A stretch of DNA of 64,000 bases from Polyangium sp. 15x6 (GCF_029960785.1 NZ_JASBQE010000044.1:1-64000), one strand, 5' to 3'; counted from the first letter of the stretch, positions 35,940-45,730 are shown. Notes: generated from the sequence alone by a model not told the origin. Numbers and translations are program-made.

Positions 35940-38900
35940 ATGCCCGTAGCAGCTCGTGTCGCGGACGACATCGATCATTCGAACGCGCTCAAAGGCCTGC
36001 TGATCGGGGCGGCCGTTGGGCTCGTGATCGGAATTGCCGTGGTCGCGACCGGGGGAGCCGCCCTGGCAGTCGTGGCGACGGTCGGCGCCGCCGTGACCAC
36101 GGGCGCGAGCGTGGGCGAGATGTTGGGCTCGTCGGACGCGGTGAACGATCTCGTCGGGCGAGAAATCACGGGAGCCATTGCGAAAGGCTCCTTCAACGTT
36201 CGCGTCAACGACAAGCCTGCCGCGCGGGCGGAGAAGGACGTCGTCACCTGCACGGGAACGCCGGGAGATCCGTTCGGCGATCACCATGGCAAGCGGCTCG
36301 CGGAGGGCAGCGAGAGCGTGCTCATCAATGGGGCGCACGCGGCGCGCATCGGCGAGAAGATCGAGTGCGGAGCGAAGATATGCGAGGGTTCTCCGGACGT
36401 CCTCATCGGCGGCCCCACGAAGACCGTACTCGACATCGAAGACGAGATTCCGACTTACATTCGCGTGGCCGAGATGGTCGTCGGCGCGGCTGGCGTAGGG
36501 GTGGCGATCGCGAAGTATGGGCTGAAGAAGGTCATTCGCGAAGTGCTGCTCGAACAAGCCACGGGGCTCGTCATCGAGGAGGGCGCACATGCCCTCGGCG
36601 GCGCGATTTTTGGCGAAGGGTCCGAGGGGCAGGCGGTCTTCAGGGACCTGGCATCGACGTTCGGCGGGCGTCCCGGGAGACCAGGCAAACCGACGCTTGG
36701 CGGGCCGAGGGCATCCGTCTCGGGGGGCTCGAAGAGGCCGACCGGTAGGCCGACGTCGAATTCAACGAAACCCAGCACGAACGCCTCCTGCGTGAGGTCC
36801 AACAAGACCTCGCCGTGCGGCGATCCGGTGGACGTGGGATCCGGGCGTGTCCTCGACTCTGCCGTGGATCTGGAGCTTCCGGGGTTGATCCCTTTCGCGT
36901 GGCGACGGGCGTATAGCTCCGCCCAGGCGCACGAGCAGACCGCGCTCGGGACCGGTGGCTGGACGCATTGCTTCGAGCAATGGGTATTTCGTGACGTCGG
37001 CTTGACGACGTTCCACGACGCGGAAGGGCGCGATGTCTATTTTCCGGAGCTGAATCCCGGGCAGTCTTCGTTCCATCGATCCGATCGCCTCTTGCTGACG
37101 GCCATGGAAGGGGACGTGTTCGAGCTTTACAGCCTCGACGATCGGCTCACGCGGGTCTTCGCGCCGATCGAGGGCGGGGAAGCGGCCGTGCTCCGATCGA
37201 TCCGGGATGCCTTCGGCAACGAAATCGCGCTTCATTACAATGCCAATGGCCTTTACCGCATCGTGGATACGGCCGCCCGCGAGATCCGCGTCCTGTCCGG
37301 GGGCGTCGACGGGCGCGTCTCCGGCGTGGAGATCCGCGTCGGGGGCGAGGTTCACGATCGGGTGACGTACACGTACTCGAGCCGAGGCGATCTCGTGGCC
37401 GCGAGCGATATGCTCGGGAACACGGTTCGGTACGAGTACGACATTCAGCACCGGATCGTGAAGAAGACGCTCAAGAATGGTGTGAGCTTCTACTATGCCT
37501 ACGACGACCGCACGGACTGGTGCTGCAGGGCGTGGGGAGACGGCGGGCTGCATTCGGGCGAGATTCGCGTCGATCTCGAAAATCGTATCACGTACTTCAC
37601 GAACGCCGAGGAGCCGCGCGTCTTCCACTGGAACGCTGACGGTCTCGTCGTGCGAGAAGAGACGCCCGACGGGATCCTGATCCGGACCTGCGAGTACGAC
37701 AGGGATCAGTATCTGATCGCCGAGGGAAACGGCGCCGGGGAGACGACGCGTCACGAGTACGATGCGCGGGGGAATCGCGTCCGGACGATGGATCCGGCGG
37801 GCAACGTCACCGAGTATTCGTACCTGGACGACCTGCCCACGCACCGGATCGGGCCAGACAAGCTGGCCACGCGGTACGGGTACGGGTCGAAAGGGGAGCT
37901 GCGCCAGGTGGCATATCCCTCGGGGTCGCAGTACCGGCTCGAGCACGACGAGCAGGGGCGGTTGATCTCGGTCGACGACGGGGAGCATGTCGTTCGTCGC
38001 TTCGGTTATGACGAGCGGCACGATTGCGTGGTCGAGGTCGACGCGCGCGGCGCGACCACGCAATACGCGTACGACGCGCTCGGCCGGGCGATCACGCGGG
38101 TGGATGCGCTCGGGCGCATGACGCGGGTCGAATATGATCCGCTGGGCCGGGCGGTATCCATCACGGCCCCGGACGGGACGGTGACACGCCGCGAGCACGA
38201 TGCGTACGGCAACGTCACGCAGGAGGTGGACGCGCTCGGCGGGGCGACCGAGATGGAGTATTCGGGGACGGGCAAACTATCCCGGATGGTGCGGCCGGAT
38301 GGAACCGTTTGGCATTTGCGATACGACGGTGTCGAACGGCTCAGGCAGATCCTGAATCCGCATGGCGAGCTTTATGCGTTCGATTACGATACCGCGGGCC
38401 GGGTCGTTGCGGAGCGAACCTTCGATGACCGGACGCTGAAGTATTCGTATTCCGACGCGGGACGCGTCTCTTCGATCGCGGAGCCCGACGGCGCGACGCG
38501 CGAGCTTCGGTACGACAAGCTCGGGGGCGTCCTCGGTGACAAGACCGCGGACAGCGAGATCAAGTTCGAGCGGGACAACCTCGGCCGGTTGCTGCGCGCC
38601 GTGCTCCAGGAGCGGAGCGGCAAGGTCGTCACGGCGTTCCAGAGGGACGAACTCGGCCTCGTCGCGGAGGAGCGTCAAAACGAGCGGGCGATCCAGTATC
38701 GTCATGATCGTTTTGGCCGGCGCACGGAGCGCGTTCTGTCAGATGGTTCGACGACGCGGTACGGGTACGGTCCCGATCACGAGCTGAGCTGGCTCGAACA
38801 CGATGGGCGGCGGTTCGTGCTGGAGAGGGACATTCTCGGCCGTGAGGTACGGCGCGCTGGGGCGGCCGGGGTCGAGATCCGCAATACGTATGACGTGATG

Positions 38901-40214
38901 GATCGTCTGGCCGAACGCGCCGTGGTGGGGCGTGGTGGGCATACGGTCTCGTCGAGGCGCTCGTGGAGGTACGACGAGCTCGGCCGCGTGGTGGAGATCG
39001 GGGACGAGCGGTGGGGCACGACGACGTACCGGTACGACAGCATCGGTCAGCTTCTCCAGGCGAAGCGGCGCTCGTATTGCGAGGTGTTCCATTACGATGC
39101 GACGGGATCGTTGCGGAAGATCTTCGAGGGGTTGAAGGGGCCGCGGCGCGGGAAGGCATGGGACACGGCGCCAGGGAATTTGCTCAGGCGCTCGGATCGG
39201 GCGGAATACGAGTATGACGCGCGCGGGCGGCGAGTAAAAAAGGTCGCGCTCGTGGATGGGGAGGGCGCGCGGGCGGGGGAGGTCACGACGTATCGGTGGG
39301 ACGATCGGGACCGGCTGCGGGAGGTTTTGAAGGCGTCGGGCGAGCGGGTGCTCTTCACGTACGACGCGTTCGGCCGGCGGGTTCGGAAGGAGGTTCTGCC
39401 GGCGGCGGGTGAGGCGGGCGCGCGGGTGGTGGAGTTCGTCTGGGATGGCGATGAGCTGGCGGCGGATCTAGATAGCGAGCGCGGGGCGCGGGTCTTCGTG
39501 CACGAGCCGGGGACGTTCGTGCCAGCGCTGCAGGCCGAGCAGGGTGAAGTATTCGCGGTGGTCAATGACCACCTGGGGATGTCGAAGGAGCTGGTCGACA
39601 AGGAGGGGAGGGTTGCGTGGTCGGCGGCGCATTCGGCGTGGGGGAGGGTGAGCGAGGCGCACCGGGATGAGGCGGTGCGACGGGGGAGGGAGGTCGAGAG
39701 TCCGTTTCGGCTCTTGGGGCAGTATGCGGATGAGGAGACGGGGCTTTGTTATACGAGGTTCCGGTATTTTGATGCGGAGACGGGGAGGTGGTGTAGTCCG
39801 GATCCGTTAGATGTAGCTGGTGGGAGCAATCTGTCGGGATTCGATGGTTCGCCCATTAGTATGGTGGACCCGATGGGGCTTCAATCGGATGGAAGCAATA
39901 CTACGACCCCGAAGGTATCAAGTCCCAAGCGGATTTTTTCTGCACGTGAGCTGATGCGGCGCGCTGAAGAGCCGGGGCCCTACCACAACTTCCCGGAACA
40001 TTACGACCAAGATGTATTTGAACGCGGAACGCGGACCGTCACAGCAAACTTCTGGAGAAAGCCCAGGACAGGGATGAGTAATGACGCGGTCATGTATTCG
40101 TTGCCCGGGGTTTTGAACGGCAAGCAAGGAACGTTCGAGATCGGAGTACGGCCATCCGCCTCTGGGAACACAGAGGTAATAAATCACAGATTTTTCCGGC
40201 CCTGTCCGAAATAG
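35940..40214 (+). CDS. PAAR-domain Rhs polymorphic toxin (T6SS effector)
   Basis: 1424 aa, GGAGGT 5 bases before the ATG. Order: a hydrophobic N-terminal region (about 16-60), a PAAR domain (about 85-160, with ENDxxAAR-like VNDKPAAR and VLINGAHAARIG), a second hydrophobic helix pair (about 170-225) and a Ser/Pro/Gly linker. YD/Rhs repeats then form the shell (about 270-1270), followed by the Rhs core end with GLCYTRFRYFDAETGRW and the self-cleavage motif PISMVDPMGL (to residue 1314). The last 110 residues are the variable toxin tip, of unrecognised family (contains YHNFPEHYD and GTFEIGVRPSASGNTEVINHRFF). The tip DNA is visibly lower in GC than the shell. No immunity gene follows. Confidence 0.92.
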   Translation: MPVAARVADDIDHSNALKGLLIGAAVGLVIGIAVVATGGAALAVVATVGAAVTTGASVGEMLGSSDAVNDLVGREITGAIAKGSFNVRVNDKPAARAEKDVVTCTGTPGDPFGDHHGKRLAEGSESVLINGAHAARIGEKIECGAKICEGSPDVLIGGPTKTVLDIEDEIPTYIRVAEMVVGAAGVGVAIAKYGLKKVIREVLLEQATGLVIEEGAHALGGAIFGEGSEGQAVFRDLASTFGGRPGRPGKPTLGGPRASVSGGSKRPTGRPTSNSTKPSTNASCVRSNKTSPCGDPVDVGSGRVLDSAVDLELPGLIPFAWRRAYSSAQAHEQTALGTGGWTHCFEQWVFRDVGLTTFHDAEGRDVYFPELNPGQSSFHRSDRLLLTAMEGDVFELYSLDDRLTRVFAPIEGGEAAVLRSIRDAFGNEIALHYNANGLYRIVDTAAREIRVLSGGVDGRVSGVEIRVGGEVHDRVTYTYSSRGDLVAASDMLGNTVRYEYDIQHRIVKKTLKNGVSFYYAYDDRTDWCCRAWGDGGLHSGEIRVDLENRITYFTNAEEPRVFHWNADGLVVREETPDGILIRTCEYDRDQYLIAEGNGAGETTRHEYDARGNRVRTMDPAGNVTEYSYLDDLPTHRIGPDKLATRYGYGSKGELRQVAYPSGSQYRLEHDEQGRLISVDDGEHVVRRFGYDERHDCVVEVDARGATTQYAYDALGRAITRVDALGRMTRVEYDPLGRAVSITAPDGTVTRREHDAYGNVTQEVDALGGATEMEYSGTGKLSRMVRPDGTVWHLRYDGVERLRQILNPHGELYAFDYDTAGRVVAERTFDDRTLKYSYSDAGRVSSIAEPDGATRELRYDKLGGVLGDKTADSEIKFERDNLGRLLRAVLQERSGKVVTAFQRDELGLVAEERQNERAIQYRHDRFGRRTERVLSDGSTTRYGYGPDHELSWLEHDGRRFVLERDILGREVRRAGAAGVEIRNTYDVMDRLAERAVVGRGGHTVSSRRSWRYDELGRVVEIGDERWGTTTYRYDSIGQLLQAKRRSYCEVFHYDATGSLRKIFEGLKGPRRGKAWDTAPGNLLRRSDRAEYEYDARGRRVKKVALVDGEGARAGEVTTYRWDDRDRLREVLKASGERVLFTYDAFGRRVRKEVLPAAGEAGARVVEFVWDGDELAADLDSERGARVFVHEPGTFVPALQAEQGEVFAVVNDHLGMSKELVDKEGRVAWSAAHSAWGRVSEAHRDEAVRRGREVESPFRLLGQYADEETGLCYTRFRYFDAETGRWCSPDPLDVAGGSNLSGFDGSPISMVDPMGLQSDGSNTTTPKVSSPKRIFSARELMRRAEEPGPYHNFPEHYDQDVFERGTRTVTANFWRKPRTGMSNDAVMYSLPGVLNGKQGTFEIGVRPSASGNTEVINHRFFRPCPK

Positions 40215-40238
40215 TGGTTGGTCATAGAGACCTGGCAC

Positions 40239-42368
40239 TTACATAACGCTTGTCCTCATCCCCTCCCTCACCTCCCTCCCCACCCCCTTATCCCTCACCA
40301 TCCGCTCCAACCAAACCCTACGAATCCGCATCATCGCCCCCCTCGGCAACCCCATCTCCCCGAGCACCTCCGCCTCCATCCCCCGCTCCGCCGCCACCAC
40401 CAGCCTCGCATACTCCTTCGCCCCGATCGCCCCGCACTCCTTCTCCAGCGCTCCCACATACCCCTGATCATACGCGAGCAGCATCTTCTTCTCCCCTCGC
40501 CTCGCCTCCGCCTTGATCTCCGCCTGCCAGTGAGCATGCAGCGCCTGCCACTGCTCCTCCTTCAGCTTCTCCGCCTCCAGAATCGCATACCGATCCATCT
40601 TCCCCCGCGCCATCCGCGCCGTAATCCCCGCGCATCGCTCGATCGGATACTCCTCCAGCGGTAGCTTCTCCTCCTTCGCCACCGCCCCCGCGTCCTCCGC
40701 CTTCATCACCGCCGGCGTCTCCAGCGGCCTCAGCATGGCCGGTGCCGCCGGGAGCTCCGGCACGTTCACGGGAGGCGGCGAGAGCGTGGCGGGTTCCTCC
40801 ACATGCTCCGGAACGACGGGCGGCTCCAGGGACTTCGACGCGAATGGGAGCGCGGACGCGGGATCCGCCTCCGCGGAGTGCCACGGCGTCAGCGTCCCCG
40901 TTCTGAAAGCAGCGAGAGGTATCGACGACCGGTTCCCCTCACTCGCTCCGGTTGCCAATGCCGAAGTCGCACCCGGGGGCAAATCCAGAAAGGGTAAAGC
41001 CGGCGATGTCTCGCCCGGTGCCCTGAGCGGGGCGATGAGCGTCATTCCCGCTTCGTCCTCATGCTGCGCGGCGATCTCTTCGAGCTCGTCGATTTCCTCG
41101 ATCTCGTCGATCTCTTCAGGCTCGAAATCGTCCTCTGTCAGACGAATCGGTGCCGAGGCAGGATCGAAGGGCAGGGGGGCCGTCGCTGCCAGCCAGTTCC
41201 CATGTGTCGTGATCCAGGTCCCCGTCTCCTTCCGGATAGGCGCGGACGACTCGTCGGAGGTCTCTTTGGTCGTCACCGTCGGCGTCGGAGGCAACGGCAA
41301 GGTTTGGCGTGCGATCTGAAAAGGCATCGTGGCGCGCTTGCGCTGGCTCACGGACGTCGGCGGGGCGAGCTGGGTCCTCGTCCCGTCGTCCTCGTTCGCC
41401 CCCGGATGATTACACGTCACGAGCACGGCCCCGTCCTCCATCGGATCCTTCAATCCGAGGATTCCCCGCCACACGAGCGCGCACGTCCCCCGATCCGTGT
41501 CGATCCACATCGTGTCACATCGCAGCCGGATCTCCTCGGCTGCGCCCCCAGGCCTCTGCGCGAGCGCGTGCGGTGTCACCGTGGCGAGCTTCGTGACGAG
41601 CTGCGGATACTCCGGATGCAGATGCTCGAGGAGGATCTGCTCTCCGACGCCGAGTTGCGCGAGTTGCTGATCCGATGGAGCCGCATTGAAAAACCCCGCG
41701 TCCATGTCCGCCGGCAGCGGCTCGGATGCCCACGTGTCCTGCCGCCAGGTTGCCATATGCCGGCGAAGCTTCGACGCACGCTCCGGCCAGCCGGGTGCAA
41801 TCGGTCCGAACCCGACCGGAGGAATCACCTGAGCGGCCGCGCGCAGCGCAAGACCCACGGGCGTGAGATTCGGTACCGGTCGAAATCCCCGCCCATCGGG
41901 CGACGGATTGGCGGGGATACCCCCTGGATTCCACGTCCCCGGCCCCCCCGCAGATCGCTCCCAGCGAATCGGCATTTTCACGAAGGGTGCGGCCGCCGAG
42001 AGCCGGCCATCCGGCACCCACACCCGATCCCCGTGCACCTCGATCGCCTTGTTCAGGGGGCCCACGGACAATCGAGCGACGAGGGACGTGGTCGGCTGGC
42101 CGCGCGGCGCGTATACATGTCCGCCCACGAGCACCTCCGCGTGGCGCTTGAACGGCACACGATCGGTGGAGGAACGGAGGCTTCCTTGCGCACCGTCCGG
42201 CCAGGGATGGTCCACCTCGAAGGGAGCCTCTTGCTGCTCCGCGAGCGGGGACGTGCCAGGCTGCAGCCTGAACGTCGCCTTGCACACGACCGCGAGCGCA
42301 AATGCGCCGGGCCGAGGCTGCCAGAGGAACGAAGAGACGGAGAGAGGAGAGAATGAACGGACCTTCAC
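40239..42368 (-). CDS. DUF2169 T6SS accessory/adaptor protein
   Basis: 709 aa, convergent with the Rhs gene (24-base gap). The N-terminal about 300 residues match DUF2169: AVVCKATFRLQPGTSPLAEQQ, VLVGGHVYAPRG, NAAPSDQQLAQL and the I-L-L-E-H-L segment. A long Pro/Glu/Thr-rich linker with an acidic stretch (DDFEPEEIDEIEEIDELEE) follows. The C-terminal about 130 residues are helical (ERCAGITARMARGKMDRYAIL...) and clearly related to the end of the DUF2169 protein at 54530-56500. DUF2169 proteins sit in VgrG/PAAR loci and are thought to be loading adaptors. Cytoplasmic. Confidence 0.85.
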   Translation of the reverse strand: MKVRSFSPLSVSSFLWQPRPGAFALAVVCKATFRLQPGTSPLAEQQEAPFEVDHPWPDGAQGSLRSSTDRVPFKRHAEVLVGGHVYAPRGQPTTSLVARLSVGPLNKAIEVHGDRVWVPDGRLSAAAPFVKMPIRWERSAGGPGTWNPGGIPANPSPDGRGFRPVPNLTPVGLALRAAAQVIPPVGFGPIAPGWPERASKLRRHMATWRQDTWASEPLPADMDAGFFNAAPSDQQLAQLGVGEQILLEHLHPEYPQLVTKLATVTPHALAQRPGGAAEEIRLRCDTMWIDTDRGTCALVWRGILGLKDPMEDGAVLVTCNHPGANEDDGTRTQLAPPTSVSQRKRATMPFQIARQTLPLPPTPTVTTKETSDESSAPIRKETGTWITTHGNWLAATAPLPFDPASAPIRLTEDDFEPEEIDEIEEIDELEEIAAQHEDEAGMTLIAPLRAPGETSPALPFLDLPPGATSALATGASEGNRSSIPLAAFRTGTLTPWHSAEADPASALPFASKSLEPPVVPEHVEEPATLSPPPVNVPELPAAPAMLRPLETPAVMKAEDAGAVAKEEKLPLEEYPIERCAGITARMARGKMDRYAILEAEKLKEEQWQALHAHWQAEIKAEARRGEKKMLLAYDQGYVGALEKECGAIGAKEYARLVVAAERGMEAEVLGEMGLPRGAMMRIRRVWLERMVRDKGVGREVREGMRTSVM

Positions 42369-42592
42369 AGGTCGAGTTTATCGCAACAAGCCGGGAAAGT
42401 GGAGAGTCGTGCGCTCCTTCCGCCTTGGCCACGCCAACCCGGCTACCTCACGGGGACGGACATTCTCTGCGATGGAGGCCTGGTTGCGGGCGCGTGAAGC
42501 CACGTGACATGATGGTGATTGCGGCGCCGAGTCAGCCGAGCTGAAGGAACCACCCGGCCAATCCGGGGGCTTACCCTCGTCCGATTGGATGT

Positions 42593-42919
42593 TCAACGCG
42601 CGACAATGATGTTGTACGTGACGTCCAAATCGAACGTCTGATCCGGCGAGATCACGATCTTCGCGATACCGGTATGAGTGGCATCGACCGGAGGGGTTTG
42701 CTCGCTACCGAGCAGAGCGCACGCCGCGATGGCCCCCTTCGGGACCTCTGTGTTCTCCCCTTGCCCCTGCTTGATCGCATATCGGAGCGCAGCTTCCAGC
42801 GTCGGCGGCTCGGATTCGGTGTATCGCTCGGGCGCAGCCGAGTTACCCGGGGCGTGTTTGTCGGGGCTACCGGGGCGCGTCCCCATCCCCGACGACGTCA
42901 CGACCCGCCGCGGGTACAT
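42593..42919 (-). CDS. Hypothetical protein, about 108 aa
   Basis: The frame is protein-like from MYPRRVVTSSGMG to the end. It includes PTLEAALRYAIKQGQGE, PKGAIAACALLGSEQTPPVDATHTGIAKIVI and a final beta strand pair FDLDVTYNIIVAR. The open frame runs further upstream to 43126, but that part is Arg-rich and looks non-coding, so the start at 42919 is a choice. It could be the rest of a longer, damaged gene. No family recognised. Confidence 0.45.
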   Translation of the reverse strand: MYPRRVVTSSGMGTRPGSPDKHAPGNSAAPERYTESEPPTLEAALRYAIKQGQGENTEVPKGAIAACALLGSEQTPPVDATHTGIAKIVISPDQTFDLDVTYNIIVAR

Positions 42920-43242
42920 GTCGGTCCTCGAGCACACGCGGCTCCCGCGCTTCGCTGATCGACCCCTCGACAAGTGTCGACGGCCACGCGGCCGCGGAGC
43001 TCGGCCTCGAGCTGTCGAAGCGCAGGTTCGCGCAGACGGATCCTCCTCAGCGGGGTCGGGAGCACAAAAGTGCTTGACATTCGCGAAACCCTTACGTTTC
43101 CTGATCCTCGATACCGCTCCACGCATGCAGCGTCGGGCCGGCAGCGGGGCGCGCAGCAGAGAATCAACGGCGGCTAGGACGAGCAGACGGCTTCGGTTAT
43201 TGTTAGGGTATCCGCCAGGCGGCGAGCCGTAGCGGAACGTGC
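42920..43242. other. Intergenic region with possible promoter
   Basis: 323 bases upstream of the membrane kinase. A TTGACA hexamer is at 43074-43079, and the small inverted repeat GAAAC-N6-GTTTC at 43085-43100, but no good -10 box was found 16-18 bases downstream. I see no protein in it with confidence; the minus-strand frame to 43126 could be an N-terminal extension of the neighbouring hypothetical gene. Confidence 0.4.
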
Positions 43243-44754
43243 ATGAGCGCTCTCACAGAAGGCAGCATCATCGCTGGCCGATACCGGCTCGGTCGCCCGC
43301 TCGCGAAGGGCGGCATGGGATCCGTCTTTTTCGCGGAGCATCTCCAGCTCCGCACCGGCGTGGCCATCAAGCTCATGGCGCCCGCGCTCGCCGCCTCCGC
43401 CGACGCGCGCGTGCGCTTCGAGCGTGAGGCGCAGGCGTCCGCGGTCATCAAGAGCCCGAACGTCGTGCAGGTGTACGACTACGGCGTGGAAGGCGACTGC
43501 CCGTACATCGTGATGGAGCTGCTCGACGGCGAGGACCTCGAGCGCCGGCTCGTCCGCGTCGGGCGTCTCTCGCTCGCGGCCACGATGGACATCGTGCAAC
43601 AGGTCTGCAAGGCCCTTCGCCGCGCGCACGAGCTGGGGCTCGTGCACCGCGATCTGAAGCCCGCGAACCTCTTCTTGTCGCGTCACGGCGACGAGGAGGA
43701 GCTCGTGAAGATCCTCGACTTCGGGATCGCGAAGGCGAATGGTCCGGTGCTCGCTGGGAACGCCACCCGGACGGGCACGCTGATCGGATCGCCGCAATAC
43801 ATGAGCCCGGAGCAGGTGCGGCGCGGGAAAGAGGTCGATCACCGCAGCGATCTGTGGTCGCTCGGGGTGATCGCCTACCGCTGCGTGACGGGCCGGTTGC
43901 CGTTCTCCGGCGAAGAGATCGGCGATCTCCTCGTCGAGATCTGCACGGATCCGATCCCTGCACCCTCGAGCATCCACGGCGCTCTCGGCCCCGACGTGGA
44001 CCGGTTCTTCGAGCGCGCGCTGACACGCGACGTCGGCAAGCGATTCCAGAGCGCGAGCGAGCTCGCCGACGCGTTCGCGGCGGTGGCGATGGGCGGCGGG
44101 ACCATCCCGATGAGCCCCTCGTCGCAGAATCTTGCGCTCGGCCCGCCGTCGCAGCCGGGCGCAGCGTCCTCGTCGCAGAATCACGCGTTCGGCCCGCCGT
44201 CGCAGCCGGGCGCAGCGTCCTCGTCGCAGAATCTTGCGCTCGGCCCGCCGTCGCAGCCGGGCGCAGCGTCCTCGTCGCAGAATCACGCGTTCGGCCCGCC
44301 GTCGCAGCCGGGCGCAGCACCCGTCAGCGTGCCGGGGGCGGCCTCGGGGGCGGGCGGAACGCTGTCGCCCTCGGGGCTCAGCCTCGCGCAGTCGCCGGCG
44401 AGCAAGCCGCGCACGATCGCGGTGGTGGTCAGCATCGCTCTCGCTGCCGGCCTCGCCGTCGGGCTGGGCGCGCTCGCGTGGTCGCGCTCCTCGGCCCCGA
44501 GCGCGCCTGTTTCCGAGCTGGAAGGTGAAGAAAAGCGTCCGGCGTCTTCCGAGCCCAGCCCTGCCGGAGCCGCGAGCGGCGCGGCGTCTGCGAGCGACAC
44601 GGCGTCCGCGAGCGGCACGGCGTCCGCGAGCGGCACGGCGTCCGCGAGCGCCGCGGGGGTGGGCGCAAAGGCGCCGTCCGGAAGGCCCGTCAAGGGCGCG
44701 GTCCAGCCGAAAAAAGGGACCAAAACAGGCCATGATCCGCTCGACCATCAGTAG
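43243..44754 (+). CDS. Membrane Ser/Thr protein kinase (PknB-like)
   Basis: 503 aa. The kinase domain spans residues about 13-285 with the glycine loop AKGGMGSVF (21-29), Lys43, HRDLKPAN (135-142), DFG (159-161) and SPE (188-190), so it looks catalytically intact. Four exact-length 17-residue repeats (S-S-Q-N-x-A-x-G-P-P-S-Q-P-G-A-A-S) at about 293-360 make a flexible linker. One membrane segment follows at about 390-412 (TIAVVVSIALAAGLAVGLGAL). The external tail holds GTASAS repeats and a basic end. It overlaps the next gene by 23 bases, forming an operon with the TPR/PEGA-like and FGE-domain proteins. Confidence 0.93.
   Translation: MSALTEGSIIAGRYRLGRPLAKGGMGSVFFAEHLQLRTGVAIKLMAPALAASADARVRFEREAQASAVIKSPNVVQVYDYGVEGDCPYIVMELLDGEDLERRLVRVGRLSLAATMDIVQQVCKALRRAHELGLVHRDLKPANLFLSRHGDEEELVKILDFGIAKANGPVLAGNATRTGTLIGSPQYMSPEQVRRGKEVDHRSDLWSLGVIAYRCVTGRLPFSGEEIGDLLVEICTDPIPAPSSIHGALGPDVDRFFERALTRDVGKRFQSASELADAFAAVAMGGGTIPMSPSSQNLALGPPSQPGAASSSQNHAFGPPSQPGAASSSQNLALGPPSQPGAASSSQNHAFGPPSQPGAAPVSVPGAASGAGGTLSPSGLSLAQSPASKPRTIAVVVSIALAAGLAVGLGALAWSRSSAPSAPVSELEGEEKRPASSEPSPAGAASGAASASDTASASGTASASGTASASAAGVGAKAPSGRPVKGAVQPKKGTKTGHDPLDHQ
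44119..44322 (+). repeat. Four tandem 51-bp coding repeats in the kinase linker
   Basis: Four units of 51 bases encode 17 residues each. Units 1 and 3 read SQNLALGPPSQPG, units 2 and 4 SQNHAFGPPSQPG, so the array is also a duplication of a 102-base pair of units. Near identity at DNA level indicates recent duplication. It lies between the kinase domain and the membrane segment. Confidence 0.9.
44584..44655 (+). repeat. Four 18-bp repeats in the kinase external tail
   Basis: Units close to GCGTCCGCGAGCGGCACG repeat four times and encode ASASGT hexapeptides just after the membrane segment. They keep the frame and form a Ser/Thr/Ala spacer. Confidence 0.8.
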
Positions 44755-45730
44755 AGCCGCGCGCCGCGGGGCCCGCTTCCGGCCAGCCGTGGCATGCGTG
44801 ACGTGGGCGATCGTCACGGGTGCGGCCGCGGCGCACGCCGAGCCCGTGAAATCGGATCCAGCGGCCGCGGAGGCGCTGTTCAGAGCGGGCCGCGACCTCG
44901 TCAAGAAGGGAGACTATGCTGCGGGCTGCCCCAAATTCGAGGCCGCGCTCGAGCTGAATCCATCCGCCGGGACGATGCTCAACATCGCCAAATGCCACGA
45001 GCATGACGGCAAACTCGCCACCGCGTGGGAGGACTACCACCGCGCGCGGACATTGAATCGCGAAACGGCGGGCGCCGCGCGCAAGCAGGAGCTCGACGAC
45101 ATCGCAAACCAGGGGATCAAGGACCTGGAGCCGCGCTTGCCCAGGCTGAGGGTGGTCGTCACCGCGCCTCCTGCCGGAATCGAAGTCTCGCGGGACGGCA
45201 AGGATTTGCCGAGCGCCGCGTGGGGTGAGGCGCTCCCCGTCGATCCGGGCAAACACGAGGTCAGCGCGCAGGCCCCGGGCCGCAAGCCTCGGACGGTCGA
45301 GGTGACACTCGAAGAAGGCAAGACGAGCACGGTCGAGATCGCGCTCGAGGTCGACACGACACCGCACAAGGGCGGTGTCCCCGTCTGGGCGTGGATCGCC
45401 GGCGGCGCCGGGCTCGCGCTCGTGGGCGTCAGCGCCTATTTCATTTACGACGATCTGGCCGCGATCGACGCTCTGCGTGAAAACTGCGACGTGAGCTACA
45501 ATGGCACGTACTGCGCCTCGGGCTACGACTACCAGGCGGACAACAGGCGCAAGAACCTCGATTTCGGCCTCGCTCTGGGGCTGGGCAGCGCAGGCGTGCT
45601 GGCGCTTGGCGCCGCCGTTTATGGAATCGCGACGGCGCCTCGCTCGAGACCGACCGAGTCGCAGGGCGTCGCGGTGGCGCCCTGGGTCGCTCCCGGTGCA
45701 GCCGGAGCGTCGATTTTCGGGAGATTCTGA
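44732..45730 (+). CDS. TPR/PEGA-like membrane protein
   Basis: 332 aa. A long signal peptide (ending TGAAAAHAEP) is followed by a TPR-like part (AEALFRAGRDLVKKGDYAAGCPKFEAALELNPSAGTMLNIAKCHEHDGK, residues about 45-120). A PEGA-like beta domain follows (RLRVVVTAPPAGIEVSRDGKDL...VDPGKHEVSAQAPG, about 140-215). Two membrane segments lie near the end (about 225-245 and 275-300). This plan is very common in myxobacteria directly downstream of kinases. It overlaps the kinase gene by 23 bases and shares one base with the next start (TGATG), so the three are co-translated. Function unknown; likely an envelope sensor or scaffold. Confidence 0.85.
   Translation: MIRSTISRAARRGARFRPAVACVTWAIVTGAAAAHAEPVKSDPAAAEALFRAGRDLVKKGDYAAGCPKFEAALELNPSAGTMLNIAKCHEHDGKLATAWEDYHRARTLNRETAGAARKQELDDIANQGIKDLEPRLPRLRVVVTAPPAGIEVSRDGKDLPSAAWGEALPVDPGKHEVSAQAPGRKPRTVEVTLEEGKTSTVEIALEVDTTPHKGGVPVWAWIAGGAGLALVGVSAYFIYDDLAAIDALRENCDVSYNGTYCASGYDYQADNRRKNLDFGLALGLGSAGVLALGAAVYGIATAPRSRPTESQGVAVAPWVAPGAAGASIFGRF

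Noticed and set aside
39918..40238. 106-residue minus-strand frame opposite the Rhs tip as an immunity gene
   Set aside because: It is exactly antisense to the toxin tip, has no protein-like pattern, and immunity genes are not known in this arrangement. Considered because no other candidate is present.
42378..42596. 72-residue minus-strand frame upstream of the DUF2169 gene
   Set aside because: No motif, no ribosome binding site and weak coding character; it may be leader sequence.
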